Source: Haliotis asinina
Lineage: Eukaryota; Mollusca; Gastropoda; Lepetellida; Haliotidae
DNA: 64,000 nt
Direction: 5' to 3'
Assembly: GCF_037392515.1 (NCBI RefSeq)
Contig: NC_090290.1
Coordinates: forward strand, 57,734,753 to 57,798,752
Made by a program: the position numbers and the translations under genes. Below are positions 54,193 through 64,000 of the stretch, piece by piece. The first letter of the stretch is position 1, and each line of letters opens with the position of its first letter. The notes beneath the pieces were generated by a model. It ran no database searches. It saw only the letters and a program-made list of their open reading frames with translations, and was not told the origin of the DNA.

Positions 54193-55020
54193 AGAGGAGT
54201 CAACAATACCAGGGCTGTGTACATGTCGATGGCGTCACATCATGTTCTCTCCAGGTTCAGAGTCCATGTTCTGTTTACGATTCACTGATGGCCGCAAACG
54301 TACACGGTGTCGACGTTGGGAGAGCTCCACTATCATGGAGCATGATTTACTTCTAGGGAGGGAGCGTATAGCCTTGGGAGGTGTTTCCAACGATAGGTGG
54401 ACAGTTCTTATTCCCGGTAACCTGACAGGACAGCGTTACGTCAATGAAATATTCGATCCGTTTCCGCGCCGATGGTCCTCAGGGCAGTACGTAGACAGCT
54501 AGTCTCTGAAATGAACATATTTTTACTGCAAAAACGTTCATAGTGAAAAAAATAATATAATGAAATGGAGCCCTGAGATTTTCTCCATTTTCAGAATCTG
54601 TGGAAATCTAGACTTGCCACATTTTCTAGACTTGCGTGGGCTTTCTTGGATATATATACTCCAGGGTCTGTACAACAGACTAGATAGTACGCAACTTCAT
54701 GTTTCAAATTGACCACGCCAGACCCGTGTTGGGCTAGTATTGCGGCTGACTTGGTCAGACAACAAGGAATTAGGACACTTCCGGGACCAGCCTAATTTCT
54801 ATACCTGTCGCCGATTAAACATCTGTCGGATGCGTTTGGATGGGAGAGTTCGTGCACGGCGCCAAGGACCTGCTAATCTCCAGGAACTTGTGTGTGCTGT
54901 GCAGATACATAGGGCAACAATACGCCGTATTATGTCCACCAGGTGTCGCGCACGTGTTGCGTCATGCTGTGATCACACTCGATATAGACGTATTTTGTGG
55001 GCTAGTAACTGATGCATAGC

Positions 55021-55474
55021 TAGTCCGACTGGTTAGGAAATTGTTGAAACTATTTCGCTCGCTGTGGAGAATGCAGGGTCCTGACCAACAAATCGTAACA
55101 CTGCCACGACATTCATGTTCGTTTACGAGCTCATGATAAACAACAGAGATACGATAGATCGTACGCTTTGTGGATCAGACCACGAGGATGACACGAGGAG
55201 CAATGAACTGTCTGGCCATTATCACAGGCTATCTGTGAGTCACAGACGCTGACCATGCAGATCAAGGCGCTGCATCCATCCCACAACCAGTGTATAGATT
55301 GTTAGGAATCTAACAATGAATATGAAAACCCATTCTGGACTATGCAAACTCATGGTTGATATTGTGAGTATCAGAGTCTGGCGATGAGAAAATCATTCAC
55401 TCCTGCCATCTGACCACAGTAAGGTCTCTTGCTATCAATGTATCTGATACCGCTAGAAGTAAGACCTAACGTAC
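55021..55474. other. Non-coding spacer
   Basis: No gene or clear repeat seen between the Tc1 relic and the next inverted-repeat structure. Confidence 0.5.
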
Positions 55475-56438
55475 TCGCTCAAGAAGATAAAAAGTGATGA
55501 ATTCAGAGCCAAGTGATCAACTCGAGAGGCTCTCTGACGCCATCACACTTCCGGTTTCAACGCTACATCGAGTCACGTGACCGGTGACACGATTTCTTAA
55601 AGTGCAAGTTAATAAGCATGACTCATGAACCATCAAATGTCTACATGACGTCACAGGTCAGAAAGGTCAAAGGGTATTCATTATCCCATTACGCAAATGC
55701 AATTCATTAACTGTGCCTAACGAAGCTGAATCGATGCATAGTAATGAATGCTCATATATGGAAGTCGTTTACAACGTTCGCGATTTGTGCGGGCTTTTCA
55801 ATGAAAGCCTCCATGAGTCAGGCAGAATGGAATGTAAGCTGTTGATTTGTCAGATTCCATTGCGACAAACGAAAATATGGCAAAGTAAACTGTTTTCTAT
55901 ATAAGACATAATATGAACGTGGGACAAGCGCTGTGAAACTTTAAACACTTGTGTAAACGTGGGCTGTCTTAACCTCCAAGACGTAGTTCCCCTGAACGAA
56001 AACAGACCGACTCTCATGTAGCACATACGGATATTGTGACTTTGTGTTACAGTTTCGAGGTCAGTAAGATCGTGAGAAGACTTTCGTGGGAACTGTGTTT
56101 TGGTTGTATGTTTGATGTAAAGGATATAACACGATATTGGTTGGTCCAACCAAAACCTCGGGATCGTGTTATATCTGTCATATAAACCAAAGGAAAAGGC
56201 GATAAATATATCAAAATCGAGGTTTATTATGACGGTCAGAGATGGACAATAAGCGAGTAACCGTTTACACTAAAAACTATCGCCCAAACACACTCAGCCG
56301 CCAGCTGTAAACAGCACGATCTGCACGTGGTAACTGTCGCGACTACACGTGTACGCGCGCTGGCTCGTCGTCTGTCGCTACTGTCACTTTGAAGATGAAG
56401 GTGATGACATTTTCATAACGCAATCGCAATCGTGTGAA

Positions 56439-57324
56439 ATGGATAGCGAAAGCAGTGACAGTGATCGCGAGTTTGAGTTTAGATTCGGCGAACCCCTTGA
56501 TAACAACGCCATTGATAAAGAACTTGAAATTTGTGTTCCTAAGTCTACAAAATACAAGAATGATTGGGTTGTTGTTGTGTTTACTAGATGGCAGGAGGAA
56601 AGATGTCAGAGAGCCATGAAATACAATTTGGATTTGCCGAAGGTGTGTTTGTCAGAACGTTTATTCGAAGTGGGTGCTGAGAACCTTAATCTCGCCCTGA
56701 AGTTTTTCTTGTTCGAAGCCCGGAAACAAGACGGAGGGTTGTATCCATCTCATACATTGTATGGTATATACGCCTCGTTACAAAGCGCCATCAGAGCAAA
56801 GGGATGCAAAGTGAACATGTTTGAAGATAAGGAGTTTGAAGACAGTCGTCGATGTCTGGACGCAGTTATGCGCGAACGTTCTGCTGAGGGTCTAGGAGCC
56901 GGAAGCCAACAGAAACGATATCCCTCACAGAGGAAGAGCAGCTTTGGCAGTGTGGAGCGCTGGGAGACGACACCCCCAGAAAACTTCTAGATACAGTGCT
57001 GTATCTTACAGGTTAGTCTTACTAAATACTCTATTCATGTACATATTGATTAGTTATCGTAAGCTTTTCTATTCTTTGGCTGAAGAAAAAATGCTCAGAT
57101 ATAAACGATAATGTAGTTATTTTGGTCTTTTTGTAGGATTGCACTTCGCTCTTCGAGGGGGTAAGGAACATACGACCTTGAGGATGTTTGCCAAACCACA
57201 AATAACGGGACCTCATACGGATGGCAACGACCGAAAGTTCCTTCTGTACACCGAAGATGTGTCACAGTTGCTCACACAAATTCGGACGCATTCTAATAGA
57301 AATATTAATTCTGACACAATATGA
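56439..57324 (+). pseudogene. Crypton-type (DUF3504-like) tyrosine recombinase, spliced, truncated
   Basis: Exon 1 from ATG 56439 begins MDSESSDSDREFEFRFGEPL. The core-binding region has FLFEARKQDGGLYPSHTLYG and ASLQSAIRAKGCKVNMFEDK, typical of the Crypton-derived family also found in KCTD1/ZMYM-like proteins. A frameshift near 56,915 precedes LTEEEQLWQCGALGDDTPRK. A 125-bp intron (57012-57136; donor acag|gttagt, acceptor tttttgtag) rejoins in phase at LHFALRGGKEHTTLR, which contains the first catalytic Arg. The frame ends at 57324 after LLYTEDVSQ; the His-x-x-Arg and Tyr boxes are absent. The enzyme is therefore dead, but a conserved motif spanning the splice site shows the intron is real. 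Confidence 0.8.
57012..57136 (+). other. Intron in the Crypton-type gene
   Basis: GTTAGT donor and a TTTTTGTAG acceptor; joining keeps the conserved LTGLHFALRGG motif in frame (phase 1). Confidence 0.8.
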
Positions 57325-60300
57325 TTAATTGATAAACCAATTTTATCCCTCTCCATCTGCAACGAATAACATGCCCTACAAGCATCCCCCACAGACTTCT
57401 AATTGTCTTGTTTAATATATAATAATGACATTACAGATGAAGTTGGGGTTTTTGGTTTGTTTTAAGATGAGGTAGGGTTTTTAGGTTCTGGGATCAGTCA
57501 TTATTGATTTACGTCATTCTTGACTGATTTCTATTATTCCATATGTTTACTTGTTATGGGGGGAAAGATTTACTTCATTGATGTTATCAGACACTATAAA
57601 TTTATCATTTATAATGTAAATGTTAAATGTTCTAAGCATTTATAATGTGCAGATAAAATGTATTAAGCATTACCCGATGACAAATGTTTTTGCAGGATTA
57701 ACTCATTAAACACAACGCGGTACTGACACAGAACCAAGTTATGAAGGACCTCATTTCGTTATAACTCGGAGGCGAGATTTACCCGAGACGTCCTATGGCG
57801 AGTAACTGGGGATTGCCGTGACACAGTCTTATGTTTACACAAGTGCTACCCATCAATCTTTAGCAGGTCAGGTTTGGTCTGCGCTCACACAAAATGCCCA
57901 TACAACTATGAAGTTATCAGAAATGAAAGAGCGGCGGTAGCTGATGTTTATCAACGTTTTCCCAAACTAAAGATGTGATCACGATTCCACCCCCGACCCA
58001 GCCGCCACCACCACTCCCTCTCCTTCAACGATGACAATGCCCACGCTCTCACTCACCACGACCTCCTCCATTCAGCATCGTTGTCTGCTTTAACAACCAA
58101 GTCTCCTCTTTCAGCATGAAAAAAGACCTCCCAGAATAACAAAAATAGCAAGGTGGTGAATTAAGGTAAAAATATTCCTGTTTATAAATTCGGGAATTAT
58201 GTTTCTTGAATACTTATCAAGTGAACTCTCCGTATGTGTACATGAGAGTCGGTCTGTTTTCGTTCAGGGGAACTACGTCTTGGAGGTTAAGACAGCCCAC
58301 GTTTACACAAGTGTTTTAAGTTTCACAGTGCTTGTCCCACTTTCATATTATCAGGGAGACTATATAGAGAGACTGTAGATTATCACTGATACTATATCTT
58401 ATATGGAAAACCGTTTACTTTGCCTTCACCTAATGAAACAGTATTAGTGCATTATTATCTTTCATCACACATGGAAACTTATTAATATGCTCCGATTCAC
58501 AGTCTATGGAATGCCATATTTTCGTTTGTCCCAGTGGAATATGACAAATCAACAGCTTACATTCCATTCTGCCTGACCCACAGAGGGCCAGCTTTCATTG
58601 AAAAGCCAGCGGAAATCGCAAACACAGTAAGCAGCTATATATGAACACTCATTTCTATGCATCAATTTAGCTTTAAGGCTCAGTTAATGAACTACACTTC
58701 TTCCATGGGATGACCTTTCCAGCCTGTGACGTCATGCAGACATTTCATGGTTTACAAGTCATGCTTATTAACTTGCACTTTAAGAAATTGTCATCGGTCA
58801 TGTGACTCGACGTAGCATTGAAACCGCAAGTCTGATGACGTCAGAAGAGTTTCTTGGATTGGTCACATGGGTTGATGACGTCATAGAGCTCCCAGAGGAG
58901 GCTCTGAATTCACCAGTTTTTGTCTACTCACTCACTCTTCAAACCTGGATTCTCCATGTATGACACCATGGCAACTATATCACAAAAAAACAAACACTGG
59001 AAATAGAGAGATTCTTTATTGAGGAAAAACCCTGTTTTCCAGATCCATTTAGGAACAGAGGAGGCAAACACAACTATTTAACTAAATTCCTATGATTAAC
59101 ATATGCACTATTCTATAGAGTAGGGAGATACATCCACTGCTTCTTGTAAATACATTTGACAGATTATTAAAAATATTAAGCCTTCTTTGAAGTCTATTGA
59201 CATTTTGCAGTGATCGCCAGAAAACTTATGCTAGAAGTTCTGATTACTATTGTGCATTTCATTATCTCATGACTGTGATAACTGCTGTTGGTTAAAAGGT
59301 AGAACATCCTGACTTTAGGCTATAATATGGTTAAGTATACATTTTGATTCTAACCCCCCCAGTAAACTGTAAGTCAAACTGAAATATGAACAAATATGTT
59401 TTACGAAGCTGCTGCTGGAACACTACAGATAACATGCTACAAAGTAAATGTGTAAAATTAGAACTTGGCAAAAGCATGTATCCCTCTGTAATAATTGAGC
59501 AAAATCATATGAGGGTGAATCCAATTGGTTCCCATTTCAAGGAATGAACTATACACTTGTTAATTATGAAACATGGGTTTTCAACGTACTTAATGTCTTT
59601 CCATTTTAGTAGCTTCCCAATGTTAATCTACCAGTTTGAAGATTTTCACAAAGTGACTACCAGCATACTTTTTTCCCCTTTTATTCAACAATTTTGAAAT
59701 GATTTAATTGTAAACCAAGTAATAGCAATAAGAGACTTAGTAGGTCTAATTTACAGGGACAACTGTAAAATATTACACCAAGCAATGTTTCCTCTTAGTT
59801 GAAATATCCAGGTACAAGATAACAAAACATGTTGTTTGTCGTTACCTAAATTAGAATGTCATTGGGGTATTAACTGAAACAGATTTAGAAACGGACAAAT
59901 ATATTTTCTCCAACCCTAATGTTGTGGTTCTGACAAACAACAGCCTGAATATTCAGATCTCAACAGTTAGGATGATGTTTGAACCATCCTTGGGGCTTGT
60001 GAAGCTTACAGCAGTGTACAGACGAAAGACTGGACATGAGTGCTATCATTCATCTGCAGTCTTGTTAGGGACTATTCCAATGGTGAGTGATGCTTAATAC
60101 TGTTACCAATATTTCTGAGATTACTTGGGACCAAGCTAACCCCTAGACACCTGTAGAATCTGGACACCACTAAGTAAACACAATATAAAGCCCCTGATTT
60201 GATTCAATGGATATCAATGGTGTGGCCATACTCTGAGGTTTTAAGAGTTTTTAGATTGTTGAGAAACTACATGAATTCGATTTTTAGAGTGAGCTCAATT

Positions 60301-61344
60301 TTATCATTTCTGTGATTCAATATGGTCATTCTTTTAATAAATTAACTGAATAAAGTGGAAAATTCATGAAGGGCAAAAGACATAAACATCTGAATTATCA
60401 ACCTCAATACTATTCAGCACCACCCATACTCCATGGCATGTGCTTCCCTCTTTGGGTATGGAAGGAAGACATCTATACATTTTAACACCCAGCGGCTCAA
60501 ATTTGAAACAATTCAAGATGACATGAGTAAAAGGACTCGCATGTTTAATGCATTAAACACTCTTAGTGCTTGATATACTGTCTACAGCACTGACAAAACT
60601 GTCAACAATACCCATAAAACATCAACACCACTATACTCCCAAACAATGGAACAAAGTACACAGTCAACCACAAAATACATCCAAAACACATGGGGCATGT
60701 TTTGTGAGAAGATGGTAATGTAAGGCCAGACTTTGTTTCTAGATTCCCCAAACCTGAAAGGTGAAAACATATCACTTCAGAAAAAAACAGATATTAGGTA
60801 AAGTGTGAAAAACTACCTCACTTAATGCCTCTATACGTAAATCACATAAAATACTACAGATATAACTTGTTGAAGAGGTATCAAACAAATTACATACAAA
60901 ATCCCAGAAAGTCAAAGGAATTAGGCTAGCTTTAATTAAAGCTTTGGAATATGGGAACAATTATGTTCCTATGGCTACTCAAAAACTAAATCATACAAAT
61001 TATTAGGAACAAAAGTTCCTGACCATCAGAGATTCAAATTTTATCAGTCATGTAATAAAAAGGTACAAATAAAAATGATAAAGCGTAAATCTACCTTGTT
61101 TTTGTGTACATGATGACTATATGTCTGTCCGGCAAGAGCGACTATGGCAATAACAGTGGGTACAAATAAGGAGTAAAACTAAAAAGCAAAATAATATCAC
61201 TACACTATCTAGCAAGATTTCATTAAAGGTTAACAAATTCATAAATTTGATCATATACTGCCATCAAAACAAACATGAATGATTCTAATCTAAGGGAACT
61301 GTGCCAACAGATATGTAACAGACGAGATATGCTTGGTCAATACA

Positions 61345-61548
61345 ATACAGGGTCCTGTTGCACAAAACTAAGACTGTCGTAAGTCTATGATACAGTAGTA
61401 GTGCTACGGTAGCATTTTGAAACAAGGCATGGGCACTGTTCCTCGATGTACATTGTAATTGTAGTGCTAATATGATCGTAACTCCCAAGCTGTAACAGAC
61501 TTACGACTGTTATAGCACAATGATTGCTTTGTGAATAAGGCCCTGGAC
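61345..61548. mobile_element. Small MITE-like element, copy 1
   Basis: Starts cagggtcctgttgcacaaaa and ends gctttgtgaataaggccctg, imperfect inverted ends typical of a molluscan short repeat family with cttacgac-type internal phrases (actgtcgtaagtct / agacttacgactg). Confidence 0.6.
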
Positions 61549-61549
61549 C

Positions 61550-61665
61550 TCCTTTCACAAAACACTAAGGTGATCGTAAGTCACTTAGGTAACCTTAGTC
61601 CAGCGTTTAAGAATGGGAGTTAAGGTTAACCTTAGTAAAGGTTGCTTTGTGAAAGGAGCCCCTGG
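61550..61665. mobile_element. Small MITE-like element, copy 2
   Basis: Inverted ends ctcctttcacaaaac and gctttgtgaaaggag enclose a palindromic interior (aaccttagt / ttaaccttag). It sits directly beside copy 1. Confidence 0.75.
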
Positions 61666-62667
61666 TTTGTATGCACTACGTCCTCCACCAGCCAGGGATA
61701 CAAAGAACTGTGTATCAGTGTTGCTATTATCAACCAATGCCACAGGTTTGTGACAAATGGACTCTATAATTTCGCAAATGGTAACATTACTTTCTTGACA
61801 TTCCTCTCAAGGAAATATTGCCGTGCTGTACCTTCTCTACTTGTAGCTACAATGTCGTGTAATGCTAAGTTCCTAAATATAGAGAGTTCCTTTCAGTCAT
61901 TTATCACGACCCTATATGAAATACTTCCAGTTACAACCTATACATTCATGAAGTTTTACTTTCTGAAAGTGAAGCAAGTCTCAGGTTTGGTGGCTCTCTA
62001 TCACCATACTCAGTAATATTCTAGCCTCATGGTCACAGTAAGTCTTTGAGATTCCTCTTGGTACATTTTATCCAAATTAATTTATAACCGTTTTTCTTGT
62101 AATGTTTTCACTTAATTGACTCAATGATAGTCTAGGCTTATTTGAGTTTTGCGGCAAGTGCACTGACACAGTTCATTAGCTGATTAAACACAGACACACA
62201 TGACTGCTACATGCCCTTACTATATGTACTGACAGATGGTGGAAGACTAGTGCAAGTAATGGCGTATTGTTACATGGTGACTTCATGAGAGGAAGAGTAT
62301 TTGAAGGGTCTGAAACAGGCAAAACATTCTAAATATGTCATAATTCAATATAAGCACCAAAAAATAAGATATGACTATTATGCATACGATTGGTGTATAA
62401 TTGCATTTATCACACTGCCATGTGTTGTTTGGTACAGATCTCCATGCAGTTGTTGCAACAAATCCTTGATGACTGTGACAGTTACACAAGTAGTAAATGG
62501 AAACAAACTCCAAGGGGAGACAAGTATTATAGTCATACGTTATGATGGGAGACATTATCAGACAGAAAGCTACAGCATGAACAGAGTATGGTCTTGTCAC
62601 TCTTTATAATGTTGCGTCCATAGGAAAATAGTTTGCACCTTTCGATGTGCATAAGAGCACTTATTTA

Positions 62668-62785
62668 CCCACCTTGGCTCCATTCCACAAAGCAATCTTA
62701 GCATGATGACTGCTTAAGTCTAGGTCAAAACAGGTGATTTATGATAATGTTTGTGCTGTGACAGGTTTGTGGAAGGGCCTCTAGG
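62668..62785. mobile_element. Small MITE-like element, copy 3
   Basis: ggctccattccacaaagcaa on the left and gtttgtggaagggcctc on the right are inverted partners of the same family, more diverged. Confidence 0.6.
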
Positions 62786-63459
62786 CCATGGTTTTCATGA
62801 AGACAAAAATGTTTTTCATGGAATGACGACTGAATTTGTATCATTAACCATATGTGACATGTCTAGCAGTCATGATGAATGAAGCAAACAGTTATCACAT
62901 GATTTAAGCAATATTTGTACATTAGGAATGTTAAAAGACAGAAATGGATCATCGAATGTTATCTTGGATACACTTACGAAGGCCAGTGAGGTCAGCCCCT
63001 ACTCAGTGTGCAGCAGTAAAATCTAACATCTCCTTGACAAACTGATCAGTAGATATGGTAACTTATTAACCATACCCCATGAGGTGAGATAATGTTATCA
63101 CTGTAAGACCTAGTGGACTAAAACGGCTAGTTTCTGTTGCTGCTCAATGTTAAGTCACCCTTAAATATTATTTAGGTTATGTACTATTGAAATGAAGTTA
63201 CATCTGGTTTAACTGTTATTTTCCAAGTTGAAAAATAAAAAAATGTAAAACTAAATTTTGAAAACTAACTTCAACCATATTGTTAACCCTTTTCAAATGT
63301 GTGTGAACTTGACTTCACATCAGTAACAACACTCATGGCTGTACCATGAGCTAGAGTATTCAAATGAATTCAATGTCCATTTCATTGCGACTCTCACACA
63401 ACAGTTCTATTCGCAGTCTCTCATACGCTACACATCTCACAGTACTCAATTCCTGTCTA

Positions 63460-63643
63460 ATTACAACATAAACTGACGGTTCATGCCAACTATTTCACAA
63501 AGTTCATTACAACATAAACTGACGGCTCATGCCAACTGTCTCACACGGTTCATTACAACATAAACTGACGGTTCATGCCAACTGCTTCACAAGGTTCATA
63601 ACAACATAAACTGACGGTTCATGCCAACTGTTTCAGACAGACT
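63460..63643. repeat. 46-bp tandem repeat, four copies
   Basis: Units start with attacaacataaactgacgg at 63460, 63506, 63552 and (ataacaac variant) 63598. Identity is high. Confidence 0.95.
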
Positions 63644-64000
63644 TGAAAAGAATGTGTGAATATCATGTCTGACCTGTGTCGTATCGTACATGTACTACTT
63701 GCCTATGGACAGGGTGTCCGTATTTCTCCAAGGTACAAAAACGGATTCTTACAAACTGATTCTTGTAATATGACAAGTGTATATTTAATATTATGATATA
63801 TGTAACATTTCTTGTCAAAACCTAAAAAGTGTATTTGTATATTGTGTTGTCTCAATCTGTAAGACCTGTACATATTTAATCATAAAAGTTGTCAACATCA
63901 ACACAGTAACAATTTCAACTCCGAATAATAATCAAACGTGAACTAGTATTTTTTAAAACTTATAACAGGCTATAGTGAAGCTGTTCACAACCAACAGTCT

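Larger units (their letters stand above)
52240..55020 (+). pseudogene. Tc1-like transposase relic split by another element
   Basis: The left part has a Tc1 N-terminal linker with TRRPYQGVNMSQA (about 52,590-52,640). After the insertion the coding trace resumes: SESMFCLRFTDGRKR (about 54,260, the first catalytic Asp region being damaged), GNLTGQRYVNEI (about 54,415) and the C-terminus ARRQGPANLQELVCAVQIHR with DHTRYRRI (about 54,870-55,000). The second and third catalytic blocks are missing between 54,510 and 54,720. A clear transposase on both sides of the inverted-repeat element shows the order of insertion. Confidence 0.75.
55475..58940. mobile_element. 3.4-kb structure with 0.55-0.7-kb inverted arms around a Crypton-type gene
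   Basis: The left arm (about 55,475-56,030) recurs inverted at about 58,230-58,940: gtgaattcagagcc, cgctacatcgagtcacgtga / tcatgtgactcgacgtagc, gcaagttaataagcatgact, attccattctgcctgac and ctccaagacgtagttcccct are all shared. The right arm is longer because of an extra segment near 58,345-58,470. The arms contain several TGACGTCA-type (CRE-like) palindromes. Cryptons lack inverted ends, so this is either a carrier element with a captured recombinase gene or two inverted copies that flank it by chance. Confidence 0.8.
58941..64000. other. Non-coding region with small repeats
   Basis: No gene is supported. An AATAAA on the - strand near 59,018 (tttatt on +) could be the poly(A) signal of a gene that enters from the right, which would make this a long 3' untranslated region, but no coding exon is visible. 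Three small MITE-like units and a 46-bp tandem repeat are listed separately. Confidence 0.45.

Noticed and set aside
61642-62609. Two open frames of 124 and 102 codons on +
   Set aside because: No recognisable domain, AT-rich codon use, and the first overlaps a MITE-like element.

Overview
This window is animal nuclear DNA, most likely from a gastropod mollusc and possibly an abalone-type genome. There are no bacterial operons, and the genes have consensus GT-AG splice sites and long introns. The region holds Polinton/Maverick, DIRS-like, mariner, Tc1, pogo/Tigger and Crypton-type elements. A roughly 267-bp SINE family ending in a (actc)n tail is also present; I recall it as abundant in abalone and related molluscs. 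The organism is an inference, because no species marker is present.

Layout: (1) About 1-9.4 kb is a decayed Polinton/adintovirus-like element. A fragmentary protein-primed DNA polymerase B lies on + and points inward. On - , in transcription order, are a basic ORF, a Cys-rich ORF, a retroviral-type integrase with chromodomain, a conserved Polinton structural-type ORF, a small basic virion-core-like ORF, the major capsid protein, an adenain-like protease, the packaging ATPase and a BIR-domain gene. Almost every gene has frameshifts or stops, and several carry tandem amplifications. (2) About 10.2-14.8 kb holds remnants of a second Polinton-like unit on + : a possible CARD-like death-fold ORF behind a TATA box, small virion-type ORFs and a second, different packaging ATPase. 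It is split by a mariner element that itself contains a tRNA-derived SINE. (3) 16.2-17.8 kb is a DIRS-like deletion derivative (Gag-like N-terminus joined to the C-terminus of a tyrosine recombinase) next to a perfect 84-bp inverted repeat. (4) 18-32.5 kb is a transposon graveyard: Tc1 (22.95-24.24), a pogo deletion derivative with an open 277-aa ORF (24.39-25.95), two SINEs, a decayed Tigger (27.6-29.5) and another Tc1 (31.4-32.5). (5) 32.9-33.9 kb is a 52-bp satellite that appears to be an amplified SINE head, ending in the rest of that SINE. (6) 34.0-47.6 kb is the one clear host gene: a very large C2H2 zinc-finger protein (about 3,618 aa from the visible part) with a 10.15-kb exon, a 2.7-kb intron and a last exon with three fingers and an acidic tail. 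(7) 48.3-64 kb is repeat-rich: a Tc1 copy split by a 1.54-kb long-inverted-repeat element, then a 3.4-kb structure whose 0.55-0.7-kb inverted arms enclose a spliced Crypton-type recombinase pseudogene, then several small MITE-like units and a 46-bp tandem repeat.

How the genes work together: the Polinton genes form a virus-like replication, packaging and integration set (polymerase, integrase, capsid, protease, ATPase) with apoptosis-linked passengers (BIR and perhaps CARD). All look inactive here. The zinc-finger gene is probably a nuclear DNA-binding regulator. Mobile elements crowd both its flanks and its intron.
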